Source: an uncultured Thiohalocapsa sp. (GTDB lineage Bacteria; Pseudomonadota; Gammaproteobacteria; Chromatiales; Chromatiaceae). From it: DNA of 32,550 nt. Shown piece by piece: positions 7,902 to 16,258 of the stretch (position 1 is the stretch's first letter; each line of letters opens with the position of its first letter). Below the pieces are notes generated by a model, which saw only the letters and a list, made by a program, of their open reading frames with translations, was not told the DNA's origin and did no database searches. The position numbers and the translations under genes were made by a program. Where the stretch lies: positions 1-32,550 of the forward strand of contig NZ_CAJXWY010000046.1 in assembly GCF_913062725.1 (NCBI RefSeq), written 5' to 3'.

Positions 7902-9302
7902 ATGACCGAGACCCCCTACCACAAGTGGATCTGCGATGCCTGCGGTTACATCTACGATGAGGCCAAGGGGGATGCCGATGGCGGCCTGCCGCCGGGCACT
8001 CGCTACGAGGACATGCCGGAGGATTGGCAATGTCCGCTGTGTGGCTTGCGTAAGTTAGACCTGCGACCACTGCCCGATGCGCCGGCCGTGGCCGCGAGCC
8101 CGCCGGCGGCGCCGGAGAGCACGGCGGTGGACAGGCACGGCGGCCGGCGCTTCGGCAGCGCCGAGCATCTTGTGATCGTGGGTGCGGGTATCGCCGGCTG
8201 GTCCGTCGCCGAGGCGGTGCGCCGCCGCGACCCGAACCTGCCCATCCTCCTGGTGACCGCCTGCGAAGGTGCGGTCTATGCCAAGCCGTCCCTGTCCACC
8301 GCCCTGGCCCACGGCCGGGCGCCAGCGGATCTGGTGGAGGCCAGCGCCGAGCAGCGCGCGGCCGAGCTCGGCATCGAGGCGCTGACCCGCACGCGGGTGA
8401 TCAAGATCGATCCCGCCAAGCGCCGGCTGATCACCGCACGGGGCGGTATCACCTACGCTCGGCTCGTGCTCGCGCTGGGTGCCCGGCAGCGGCAGCTGGA
8501 CGTGGCGGGTGATGCCGCCGCGGCGGTGCTGCGGGTGAATGATCTGCGCAGCTATCGAGACCTGCGCCAGCGCCTCGACGGCGATCGCCGGCACATCACC
8601 CTGCTCGGCGCCGGCCTCATCGGCTGCGAGCTGGCGGACGATCTGTGTGCCGCGGGGCACCGCGTCAGTATCGTCGACCCCAACCAACGGCCCCTGGCGG
8701 CGCTGCTGCCGGCGGATATCGCCGAGCTGCTGCGGGCGCGCTTCGATGCCAAGGGTGTGGAGTGGCGACTTGGCCAGACGCTGGCGCGTGTCGATCACGC
8801 CGACAGCGCGCTGCGTGCCACCCTCGCCGATGGCAGCACGTTCGCAACGGATCTGGTGCTTTCCGCCGCCGGTCTCCTGCCCATCACCGAGCCCGCGGCC
8901 CGCGCCGGCATCGCCGTCGGGCACGGCATCATCGCCGACCGCCGCCTGCGCACGTCATTGCCCGACGTCTACGCCCTCGGCGACTGCGCCGAAGTCGAGG
9001 GCCGCTGTTTCAGCTACATCGAGCCCATCCGCCGCCAGGCCGAGGCCATCGCCGCGGACATGGCGGGGGAGCACGTCCCCTTCCAGCCGCGGCCGCCACT
9101 GGTGCGCGTCAAGACGCCGAGCCTGCCCATCAGCGTGTGCAATGGCCGGGTCGCCGCCGACGCCGACCCCACCGACTGGCGCTGCGTCAGCGACGATGCC
9201 GACGGCGCCCGCCTGGAGCACACCGGCACCGAGCCGGCCTTCGTCCTCACCGGTAGCTACGCCCGGCTCGGCACCGAGCTCTACCGCAGTCACTTTGGCT
9301 AA
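7902..9302 (+). CDS. Rubredoxin::FAD-dependent NAD(P)H rubredoxin reductase fusion
   Basis: 466 residues combining an electron carrier with its reductase. Residues 6-55 form a rubredoxin with the iron-binding pairs C11-x2-C14 ([10 protein letters not shown]) and C44-x2-C47 (CPLCG). After a Pro/Ala linker comes a pyridine nucleotide-disulfide oxidoreductase module: FAD-binding [11 protein letters not shown] (about 89-99), NAD(P)-binding [12 protein letters not shown] (about 229-240) and the FAD-contacting YALGDCAEV (about 354-362). Reaction inferred from family: NAD(P)H reduces FAD, which reduces the attached rubredoxin iron for delivery to a partner. That partner may be the flavoprotein encoded upstream. 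Ribosome binding site GGAG lies about nine bases before the ATG. Last gene of the presumed sigma-54 operon. Confidence 0.93.
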   Translation: MTETPYHKWICDACGYIYDEAKGDADGGLPPGTRYEDMPEDWQCPLCGLRKLDLRPLPDAPAVAASPPAAPESTAVDRHGGRRFGSAEHLVIVGAGIAGWSVAEAVRRRDPNLPILLVTACEGAVYAKPSLSTALAHGRAPADLVEASAEQRAAELGIEALTRTRVIKIDPAKRRLITARGGITYARLVLALGARQRQLDVAGDAAAAVLRVNDLRSYRDLRQRLDGDRRHITLLGAGLIGCELADDLCAAGHRVSIVDPNQRPLAALLPADIAELLRARFDAKGVEWRLGQTLARVDHADSALRATLADGSTFATDLVLSAAGLLPITEPAARAGIAVGHGIIADRRLRTSLPDVYALGDCAEVEGRCFSYIEPIRRQAEAIAADMAGEHVPFQPRPPLVRVKTPSLPISVCNGRVAADADPTDWRCVSDDADGARLEHTGTEPAFVLTGSYARLGTELYRSHFG

Positions 9303-9348
9303 GGTCCGGCTGGCCGCTGACGGCTAGCAGCGTGCTCAGGCGGCGTGC

Positions 9349-9633
9349 TCAGGAGGACTCGTCCCAGACCTCTGCCGTCACCTGCGCCAGTTCTGTTTCT
9401 TCCATGTGCCGCTCCAGCCGGCGCCGCCGCGCCAGTGCGGCGCGCTGCGCCTCGGTGACCGGCTCCCGCGGCGTGCGCCGGCCGACGGGATTGATGACGA
9501 TCTGCCGCCGCCCCGCCTGCTTGCGGAAGAGGCCGCCGTGATTGTCGCAGCCCGGGCGCGCGTGCTTCTCGCCGCCCGCAGTGGCGCCGCCATCCTTCGT
9601 CGTCTCCATCGAGACAGCAGTGTTCTGAGCCAT
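9349..9633 (-). CDS. Small basic hypothetical protein
   Basis: 94 residues from the ATG at 9633, chosen because GGTGGAGG lies four bases upstream; the longer frame to 9840 lacks such a site. The N-terminal third is Gly/Thr-rich, followed by CDNHGGLFRKQAGRRQIVI and an Arg-rich helix RRRRLERHMEETELAQVTAE. No family is recognised. It is opposite in direction to the rubredoxin operon and stops 46 bases from its end; a duplicated 11-mer GCGTGCTCAGG (9330-9340, 9343-9353) overlaps its stop codon. Confidence 0.5.
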   Translation of the reverse strand: MAQNTAVSMETTKDGGATAGGEKHARPGCDNHGGLFRKQAGRRQIVINPVGRRTPREPVTEAQRAALARRRRLERHMEETELAQVTAEVWDESS

Positions 9634-10123
9634 TACACCTCCACCTTCGTTGTCCGTCGACTGCAGCGGCGACGTTTGCGCTGCCGGGGTGCGGCGCCCG
9701 ACAGCAACCGGCCCGACGCGGCCTGGGCAAACGGCCCGCCTGTTGCATAAACAGCATACCGTGCTTTGCCGTTCCATGCCCGACGCGCCGCCGTCCAGGA
9801 CGCCGCCGCCCGCCCGGTCCCCTCTGGGTTGCGGGGCCAAAGCCGGTGTCGGCGGTGCGCTATCTCTGGGCCATGCTGCTGACCCGGCTGTTCGAGTTGC
9901 TGCCGCTGGTCTGTCCGAACTGCGGCGCGGACATGCGCACCATCGCCTTCATCACCGCGGCCGCGCCCGTCGGTTCGACCAGCGCGTTTCCTGGTAGCCG
10001 CCGTCTCTCTCGCAGGGAACGGTGCAACCCCTCTCGTCGGTCCCCTCTCGTCTGCCGGTGGCACGCTGCCCCGCAGAGGCACGCGCCTTGGAACGCGATG
10101 GGGCTTGGTACTCGAACCCAAGC
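9634..10123. other. Gene-poor junction between housekeeping genes and the defence island
   Basis: This 490-base stretch holds no intact gene. It contains the upstream region of the small hypothetical protein, an IS91-type transposase remnant (listed separately) and about 140 bases after it in which nothing is recognised. No clear rho-independent terminator for the leftward BREX operon is visible after the brxL stop at 10124. Confidence 0.6.
9834..9978 (+). pseudogene. C-terminal remnant of an IS91-type transposase
   Basis: In frame the stretch reads SAVRYLWAMLLTRLFELLPL then VCPNCGADMRTIAFI, the conserved tail of IS91-family (Y2, rolling-circle) transposases, including the CPNCGA zinc-type pair. 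The homology fades after about 9978 and nothing upstream matches the catalytic part, so only a fragment survives. Its position at the edge of the island is consistent with an old insertion or one-ended transposition event. Confidence 0.65.
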
Positions 10124-12169
10124 TCACTCCATCAACGCCTTCAACAAGGCATCCCGGGCATCCTGGTAAAACTGCAGATCCACCTTGGTGGCCATGTCAT
10201 CGGACAGATCAAACAGCTGACGGCGGCTGGAGACCGGCATCAGGACCACCTGGGCGCCCTTCTCGACCGCCATCTCCACCAGGGTGACCGGGTTGTGCAC
10301 CGGCTCGATGGAGCCACCCAGGTTGATCTCACCGACGATCACCAATCCACCCCGCACCGACTTCTTCAGCAACGCACCACAGAACGCGATCAGCACCGCA
10401 ACCCCGGTCTGGCTGCCACCGCGGGCGGCATCGAAGCTGCGTAACTGCACCGAGAATTCATGGCTTCTCGGGTCGCGATCACCCACCAACTGCATGGCCC
10501 GCGCATAGAGATTCTGCTGCGCATAGCGCACCGATTCCTGAAAGGCCGCCGGCGCCGGCTTGTTCAGGATGCGCAAGCCGCTGCCGGGGCCCTCGTTGGC
10601 CTCGATCCGGAACAGCCCCGGGTATTCCTCCATGCCACCGGGGCTGATGCACCAGGCCTGTCCCGGCTCCAGGGGGTCGGCGCCGATGCCACTGGTGCTC
10701 GCCAGTTCCGGGGTCGACACAAAGGTCTCCACCCCCTCATCGCCCATCACATAGCTGAAATGGGTATTGCGAAACTCCGCCGAGCCGATGCGCTTCTGCT
10801 GCTCCTTCACCCGCCGGCGCGCCTCCAATGCCAACCGCGTCGCCCACTCCAGATCTTCATCGCTGACCGCCTGGGTTGCGGACGGATAGAGCAGCTTCAA
10901 CAGACCACTGATGGTCTTGTTGACCCCATTGATATCCCGTCCGGACAGCGCCCCGCCAACATGCACCCGCCCCTGGACCTGCGGCAGCCGACTCTCCATG
11001 CGCAAGCGGCTGAAACATTCCGACAGAAAATCGCTGACCAGCCCGAAATGGTCCGTATACAGTGACGGCTGCAGCTTGGGCACATCCCAGCCCGGCAGAT
11101 AGGCATGGATGCGGTCCATGAAGGCGGTGTCGTCGCGCATTTCGGGCGGCAAGGGGCCAAACAGGTGGCCGACCCGCTGCTGATGCTCCACATCCACATC
11201 GAAATTGCCCACCAGCACCACCGAGCCATCGGCGCGGATGCTTTCCTTGCCGCGACTGAACTCCCCGGATTCCATGTAGCCCTTGAGGATGTTCACGCCA
11301 TCCTTCTGATCGAAGGACACCCCCGACACCTCATCGAAGCAGACCACATCGTATTGGCAGACCAGCCCGCGCTGGCCACTGGCGTTGTTCACGAACATCT
11401 TGGCCACCGTGGCCTTGCCCCCCGAGATCAGATGCGCATAGGGCGAGACCTGCTGGTACAGATGGCTCTTGCCGGTGCCCCGCGGCCCCAGTTCCACCAG
11501 GTTGTAGTTGCGCTCGACGAAGGGGACCATGCGCAGCAGCAGCGCATCCTTGGCGCGCGCATCGAAATCGCCCGGCTCGAGGCCGATGCTGCGCAGCAAG
11601 AAGTCCTTCCACGCGACCGTGCTGAAGGCCGTCCGGCCGCTCGCCAGCGCTTCCAGCACATCGCGCTTGGACAGTTGGATCGCCCGCAGCGCGTCGACTC
11701 CGAAAGGCCGGCCGTGCGACTCCTGCGCGATTAGGGAGTCGTAGCTCAGGGCCACCTCGGCATAGAAACCGCCGGTGAGCAGGCGTTCGTGTTCGTTCAC
11801 CAGGTCCGGTTCGATCCGCACATCGCGCAATTGCAGACTCGGCAGGGTCAGCAGGTAGGCATCGGTCTTGGTATCCAGCCGCGCGCTGACCAGATCGATC
11901 AGCTTGACGCTGCCCTGCTCTCGGGTCTGGGCCTTGAACAGTTCCTGCTCGCCGGCCTTGACCGTGCGCGAGGCCAGTTGCCGCTGCACGATCTCCAGGC
12001 CCTCCTCGATCTCCTGTGGATCGGTGGTCGCGCAATAGCGCCCGAGCAGAAACTCCACCACATAGGTCGGCACCGGAAACTGGCGGCTGAACTGCCGCAC
12101 CAGATCCTTGCGCACGACAAAGCCCTCGAATTGCGCCGCCGCCTGTCGATCCAGATCATCCAGTTGCAT
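10124..12169 (-). CDS. brxL: BREX BrxL, long form with Lon-like C-terminal domain
   Basis: 681 residues, the size of the Lon-related BrxL family. The N-terminal part carries the conserved FVVRKDLVRQFSRQFPVP and EFLLGRYCATTDP. An AAA+ module follows, with Walker A ELGPRGTGKSHLY (about 226-238) and Walker B-like VVCFDEVSG (about 274-282). The C-terminus (about 570-681) resembles the Lon protease domain. A serine sits in GGSQTGVAV where Lon has its nucleophile, but the lysine-bearing GGLKEK of Lon is replaced by GGSIEP, so classical Ser-Lys proteolysis is doubtful. BrxL proteins are DNA-binding AAA+ rings required for restriction in BREX. The ATG overlaps the pglZ stop by one base (TGATG), indicating translational coupling. 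It is the last gene of the leftward operon. Confidence 0.93.
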   Translation of the reverse strand: MQLDDLDRQAAAQFEGFVVRKDLVRQFSRQFPVPTYVVEFLLGRYCATTDPQEIEEGLEIVQRQLASRTVKAGEQELFKAQTREQGSVKLIDLVSARLDTKTDAYLLTLPSLQLRDVRIEPDLVNEHERLLTGGFYAEVALSYDSLIAQESHGRPFGVDALRAIQLSKRDVLEALASGRTAFSTVAWKDFLLRSIGLEPGDFDARAKDALLLRMVPFVERNYNLVELGPRGTGKSHLYQQVSPYAHLISGGKATVAKMFVNNASGQRGLVCQYDVVCFDEVSGVSFDQKDGVNILKGYMESGEFSRGKESIRADGSVVLVGNFDVDVEHQQRVGHLFGPLPPEMRDDTAFMDRIHAYLPGWDVPKLQPSLYTDHFGLVSDFLSECFSRLRMESRLPQVQGRVHVGGALSGRDINGVNKTISGLLKLLYPSATQAVSDEDLEWATRLALEARRRVKEQQKRIGSAEFRNTHFSYVMGDEGVETFVSTPELASTSGIGADPLEPGQAWCISPGGMEEYPGLFRIEANEGPGSGLRILNKPAPAAFQESVRYAQQNLYARAMQLVGDRDPRSHEFSVQLRSFDAARGGSQTGVAVLIAFCGALLKKSVRGGLVIVGEINLGGSIEPVHNPVTLVEMAVEKGAQVVLMPVSSRRQLFDLSDDMATKVDLQFYQDARDALLKALME

Positions 12170-14517
12170 CAGCCCTCTCCACCGCCGATCACGGTCGCCA
12201 GGGACTGCACCGGCTGCCCATCGGCGTTCAGTACTACCAGGGTCACCGCCATGCCTTCCAGATCCTCGTCTGCGACCAGCAGCGAGGCCTTGTCGCCCTT
12301 CAAGACTTTGACGCCACCCGCACAGGAGGTCTGCGGATCATTGGCGCGCTGGCGCAGGTCCACGCCAAAACCGGCACCGGCGCCGGTGACTTGTACTCGG
12401 CAGCGCAGCCCAGCCCAGGTCGATGCAATCTCCAGCCGCGCCGCAGCTGTGCCGGCATCGCGCTGGCCCGTCACCTCGATCACCGGAATCAGCAACTCCT
12501 GCAGGCTGAGCCCACCGTGGGCATAGTCCTGTCCGGCAATGAAACTGCCGATCCCGGGCGCCATGGCGATCCGCACTTCCGGACACCAGGTCCAGGTCAG
12601 GGTCAGCGCCGTCGGCTGCGCCGAGGGGCTCAGGCTGGCACAGCGTCCCCAGCGGGTCGCGGTCAGAAACCGGGGCAGCGTCTCCTTCGGCAAGCCGCCC
12701 GGCACCAGCAGCCAGCCGTGATCGGTCACCAGACGAATGCGCTGCCAACCTGCGGCCATCAGGGATTGGATCTGTTCCAGGATCTCATCGAGCATGCGCG
12801 GGATCTCCGAGGCCAGGCGCAACCCGTGCTGGTGGCCGTAGTGATCCAGATCGCCGAACTCCAGCCAGGCGCGCCCGGACGGGTCGCCGCTGTCGTTACC
12901 GCTCAAGATCTGCCAGCCCTGATCCACCAGCAGGCTGCGCAGGCGCGCCGTGTCCAGCGGCCGGTCCTCGCCGGTCTGGCTCGGTACGAAATCCTGATCT
13001 GTGGCCCGCCCGGCCGCCTGATCGGCCACCGGCGAGCAAGCGACCTTGCCGGAGGCCGTGACCGAGGGCACCGGCGCCCAGGTCGTGCGCAGCACACCGG
13101 TCAGGCCTTGGGCTTGCAGGCGTTCGATCAGGTCCCGCGCCACGTCGTAGCGCAGGCCATCGACGAAGAACCAGCATTGCCCGGCGCGCCCGTAATCCGA
13201 ACGCGCCTCCTGGACCACATCAATACGCTCGCTGCCTGGAAATCCATCGGCCAGCACCAGGGCCTGAAAACGCTCGGCGCTCTGCTGCAACCAAGGCACA
13301 TAGACCGCTTGCAGGGCCAGACTCACGGCGTCTCGATCGGTCTTGCTCCGGACGCTGGCCAGCGCCTGCCGGGCGAACCGGTCCACCGGCCAGAAGCGAT
13401 CCCGATAGGCCGTGGCCAGTTGCACCAACGACTGACCACCCAAGGGCTCGGCCACCAGCCGGCAGAGCGCGCTCAGGGGCTCAAGCGCCATCGCCAGCGG
13501 TGCCAGGCCCATCTCGGCCCAAAGCCATTCGCGCCGGCGGCCGTGATCGTCTTCCAGGTCCAGCAAGCGGCTGCTCGCATCCGCTGGCGCCAGATTCGCA
13601 AGGGTCATCAGGGCTGCACGCAGGGTGTCCTCGGCGTCGCTGTTGAAGCGCGGGTAGCGCGAGGGCTCATGGAAGAGATCGCGCTTGGGTGGCGGGTTGA
13701 GTGTTTCCAGCGCCGAGGCGATCTGAGGAAAAGACCGCCAGCTGGTGGTGTAACGCTCCCAGAGCGGCTCCCAGCCCGGCGCTTCTGCAGCCAGCCGTTC
13801 CAGCGCCGTCAGCGGACCATCCGCCTCGGGGTCCAGCCTCCAGTCCGACCTGCAGCGATTGCTGAAGGCCTCCCAACGCGGTCCCTGCCAGTCCTGCGCC
13901 GCCTGCTCCGGATGATCCATCCAGGTCAACAGATCACGTACCGGATCGCCGCTCAGCAGCGCATCGAAGTCATCGGCCTCTAGCCGCCGGCCGCGCAGTG
14001 CGTCGATGGGCGTATCCAGCAGCACATCCAGCGCGCGGTGCAGGGCCTGGCGGGTCGCCCGATCACCGGACAGATCCAGCCGCAGCCCGCCGCGCGAGCC
14101 GTTCAGAAAGGCATTCAGGCTCCAGTCGCGGCCATTGACCTGGCTCCAGAAGACGCCGCGATACTGCAACTCCGCCAGCGGCTGCAGGGCCCGCGAACAA
14201 CTCTCGATGGCGCGCAGGTCCGCTCGCGCCACGCCGGGCAGATAGAGGATGGGCACCAGGCCATCGGGCAGGCGCGTCTCTTCCAGGGTGCCGGCAACCA
14301 TGCACTTGAGCCAGATCGCCGGGCCCTGCCCGTGCGCGGGGTCGTAGTCGCCCAGCACCAGCAGTTGCGGCAGCTCGGCGCGCAGGCGTGGAATCGCCGC
14401 CTGCCACTGACGTTCATGGTCCGTCCAGAGCACGGCCGCCGGCCGCGCCTGGCTCGCCCTGCTGAGATTGGCCGCTGCCTGCAGCGAGTCCAGCAGATGC
14501 TGGATGACGAGTCTCAT
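12169..14517 (-). CDS. pglZ: BREX phosphatase-like protein PglZ, type B
   Basis: 782 residues. The central and C-terminal parts show the alkaline-phosphatase-superfamily core of PglZ: WFFVDGLRYDVARDL (about 450-464) with the metal-binding Asp, a conserved APVPSVTASGKVA segment after it, LVTDHGWLL (about 597-605) and HGGLSLQELLIPV (about 668-680). The first 400 residues are helical with many Trp/Leu-Asp motifs, unlike the type A protein encoded at 27.3 kb. This suggests the lineage called PglZ type B. In BREX, PglZ is essential for both methylation and phage exclusion; its enzymatic substrate is unsettled and nuclease activity has been reported for some homologues. Its ATG overlaps the DUF4276 stop (ATGA) and its stop overlaps brxL. 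Confidence 0.92.
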   Translation of the reverse strand: MRLVIQHLLDSLQAAANLSRASQARPAAVLWTDHERQWQAAIPRLRAELPQLLVLGDYDPAHGQGPAIWLKCMVAGTLEETRLPDGLVPILYLPGVARADLRAIESCSRALQPLAELQYRGVFWSQVNGRDWSLNAFLNGSRGGLRLDLSGDRATRQALHRALDVLLDTPIDALRGRRLEADDFDALLSGDPVRDLLTWMDHPEQAAQDWQGPRWEAFSNRCRSDWRLDPEADGPLTALERLAAEAPGWEPLWERYTTSWRSFPQIASALETLNPPPKRDLFHEPSRYPRFNSDAEDTLRAALMTLANLAPADASSRLLDLEDDHGRRREWLWAEMGLAPLAMALEPLSALCRLVAEPLGGQSLVQLATAYRDRFWPVDRFARQALASVRSKTDRDAVSLALQAVYVPWLQQSAERFQALVLADGFPGSERIDVVQEARSDYGRAGQCWFFVDGLRYDVARDLIERLQAQGLTGVLRTTWAPVPSVTASGKVACSPVADQAAGRATDQDFVPSQTGEDRPLDTARLRSLLVDQGWQILSGNDSGDPSGRAWLEFGDLDHYGHQHGLRLASEIPRMLDEILEQIQSLMAAGWQRIRLVTDHGWLLVPGGLPKETLPRFLTATRWGRCASLSPSAQPTALTLTWTWCPEVRIAMAPGIGSFIAGQDYAHGGLSLQELLIPVIEVTGQRDAGTAAARLEIASTWAGLRCRVQVTGAGAGFGVDLRQRANDPQTSCAGGVKVLKGDKASLLVADEDLEGMAVTLVVLNADGQPVQSLATVIGGGEG

Positions 14518-15164
14518 GGCGCCAGCGCCTCCAGCTGCTTCAGCCAGGCATGGAAATGGGGGCAGCGCTGGCGCATCGACGCCAGTCCGATATCCATGGC
14601 GATCAATGGGCCATGAAGCGTCTTCTGGTAACCGTCACCGGCCAGAGCGGCAATGATGCGTTTCGAGGGCGCTGTATCCACGCCATCATTGATCTCTTCC
14701 GGGGTTCTGTCCTTCGGGATCTGTGCATGCAGCCGCTTCATCGCCGCCTCATCGAACCAGGCCGAGAATTGATCGAGATCGGAGAACAATAGCGCTTCGA
14801 ACTCGTGGACGGACAGATTCGGCAGGAAATTACGGCAGTCCACATCATCAGCAAGCGCCTGCTCCAGGCAGCGAACCTTTGCGTAGACATCCGTTACCAC
14901 GCAAGTCTGGCTACCCGGAAAGTCTCCCGGCAAACGGTACAAGTCGATCAGGGTCGTGACCACGGCCGCGCTGTCCTGTCGGCACTGCCGAACAATCTGA
15001 GGCCGGACCTTGGCGTAGCGGACAACGCCACCTTTGCCTTGGGCGCTGGTGCGCAACAGAATCGGGTTCAAGAAGACACTGCGGCCTTGAAAATGGTCAT
15101 AGAGCAGGTCGCGCACGAAGGTCTCTTCGGTCTGCCCTTCCACCATGACGTGCACTCGGATCAC
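14514..15164 (-). CDS. DUF4276-family TOPRIM-like protein
   Basis: 216 residues, starting with GTG at 15164, which overlaps the ATPase stop as GTGA. The protein has the DUF4276 pattern: VEGQTEETFV at residues 8-17 (acidic E9), VTTLIDLYRLPGDFPG at 69-84 (D74) and HEFEALLFSD at 120-129. This arrangement of Glu, Asp and Glu on strand ends resembles a TOPRIM metal site, as in OLD-family and PARIS effector proteins. A nuclease or metal-dependent effector role, controlled by the ATPase encoded directly upstream, is inferred. No experimental function is known to me for this family. The gene is embedded in the BREX operon between pglX and pglZ, with four-base overlaps on both sides. Confidence 0.85.
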   Translation of the reverse strand: MIRVHVMVEGQTEETFVRDLLYDHFQGRSVFLNPILLRTSAQGKGGVVRYAKVRPQIVRQCRQDSAAVVTTLIDLYRLPGDFPGSQTCVVTDVYAKVRCLEQALADDVDCRNFLPNLSVHEFEALLFSDLDQFSAWFDEAAMKRLHAQIPKDRTPEEINDGVDTAPSKRIIAALAGDGYQKTLHGPLIAMDIGLASMRQRCPHFHAWLKQLEALAP

Positions 15165-16258
15165 CAGCCAGGTCTCCCGCCGATGACATTCTTCTTCCAG
15201 AGCTCACCCAGGCTGTATTCCTGGAGCCAGTCCTGCAGTGCTGTGGCGTCGAGTCGACGAAAGGCCGACTGCCCCTGATGCCGGTCCACCACGATCAGAT
15301 CCTCAGGGTCGCATTCGCTGATCAGTTCGACCGATTGGGTCGAGACCAGCAGTTGGTTCTGCTGTGCCGTCGACTTGAGCAACCCGGCAAGTACCGTAAT
15401 GGCGTAAGGATGCAGCCCAAGCTCCGGCTCGTCGATCAGGATCAGGCTGGGGCGTCGGTCCTGGGGTTGCAGCAGGAGCGTCGCCAGACAGATGAATCGC
15501 AGGGTGCCGTCGGACAGCGCATGCGCCTTGAAGGGCAGATCCTGCCCTCGTTCCACCCACTCCAGTTCGATCATGTCGGGATTCATCGGCGTGGGCCGCA
15601 GATGAAAGTCGCCGAAAAAGGGCGCCACCAGGCGCACCGTGCGCAGGATGCGTTGATAGTGCTCCGGCACCGTCTCGCGCAACCGCAGCAGATAGGCCGC
15701 CAGGTTGCGCGCATCAGGCCGCAGATAGCCGTTGTCGTTCAGGGCGTGAATCTGTTTGACCCGCGCATCCGCGCCCGTGTCATGGAAGTGATACAGCACC
15801 CAACGCCGCATGCTGGCCAGAAGCGCCGGGGCCATCGGGTGATCGCCGCTGCCGCAACGACTCTCGAAATGGCCATGCCCCAGGTCCTGAGGCGCTGTTG
15901 GCGGGCAGCAATCGCCCTCGTTGGCAAACAGCATCCGGTTGTCGGCAGTGGGCGCAAGCCGCAGCCAGTACTGGTGCTCGCCAAAGGTCAGGGTCGCCGA
16001 CAGCGCTTCGGTGGTCTTGCGGCCATAGTGCAGCAAGGCATCGGGGCCACCGGCCTTGCCGATGTGCAGCTGCAACTGGCCGTCGACGAGATCGCGCATC
16101 AAGCCCAGAAAGCCGATCAGGTTCGACTTGCCGGCCCCGTTGGCCCCGACCAGCACATTGAGCGGGCCGATCGGGAGATCCGCCTGTGCGATGGATTTGT
16201 AGCCCGACAGGTGCAGCTGCGTCAGGGGCAAGGTCGTCTTGTCGGCGCTCATCGTCAT
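15161..16258 (-). CDS. AAA (ABC/SMC-like) ATPase paired with DUF4276
   Basis: 365 residues, related to the RecF/SMC-like ATPases of defence systems. QLHLSGYKSIAQADLPIGPL leads into Walker A GANGAGKS (38-45). The signature-like ALSDGTLRFICLA lies near 243-255, Walker B LILIDEPELGLHP near 270-282, and LLVSTQSVEL near 300. This is the AAA_21 layout that accompanies OLD-like and PARIS-like TOPRIM partners. The ATG overlaps the pglX stop by four bases (ATGA at 16255-16258) and its own stop overlaps the DUF4276 start. It is translationally coupled into the BREX operon rather than carrying a promoter of its own. Likely role: sensing or regulatory ATPase for the DUF4276 protein; inferred. Confidence 0.88.
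   Translation of the reverse strand: MTMSADKTTLPLTQLHLSGYKSIAQADLPIGPLNVLVGANGAGKSNLIGFLGLMRDLVDGQLQLHIGKAGGPDALLHYGRKTTEALSATLTFGEHQYWLRLAPTADNRMLFANEGDCCPPTAPQDLGHGHFESRCGSGDHPMAPALLASMRRWVLYHFHDTGADARVKQIHALNDNGYLRPDARNLAAYLLRLRETVPEHYQRILRTVRLVAPFFGDFHLRPTPMNPDMIELEWVERGQDLPFKAHALSDGTLRFICLATLLLQPQDRRPSLILIDEPELGLHPYAITVLAGLLKSTAQQNQLLVSTQSVELISECDPEDLIVVDRHQGQSAFRRLDATALQDWLQEYSLGELWKKNVIGGRPGW

Noticed and set aside
12391..13983. A 530-codon plus-strand frame antisense to pglZ type B
   Set aside because: Codon-position GC bias explains it; the minus strand carries the PglZ motifs and tight operon overlaps.
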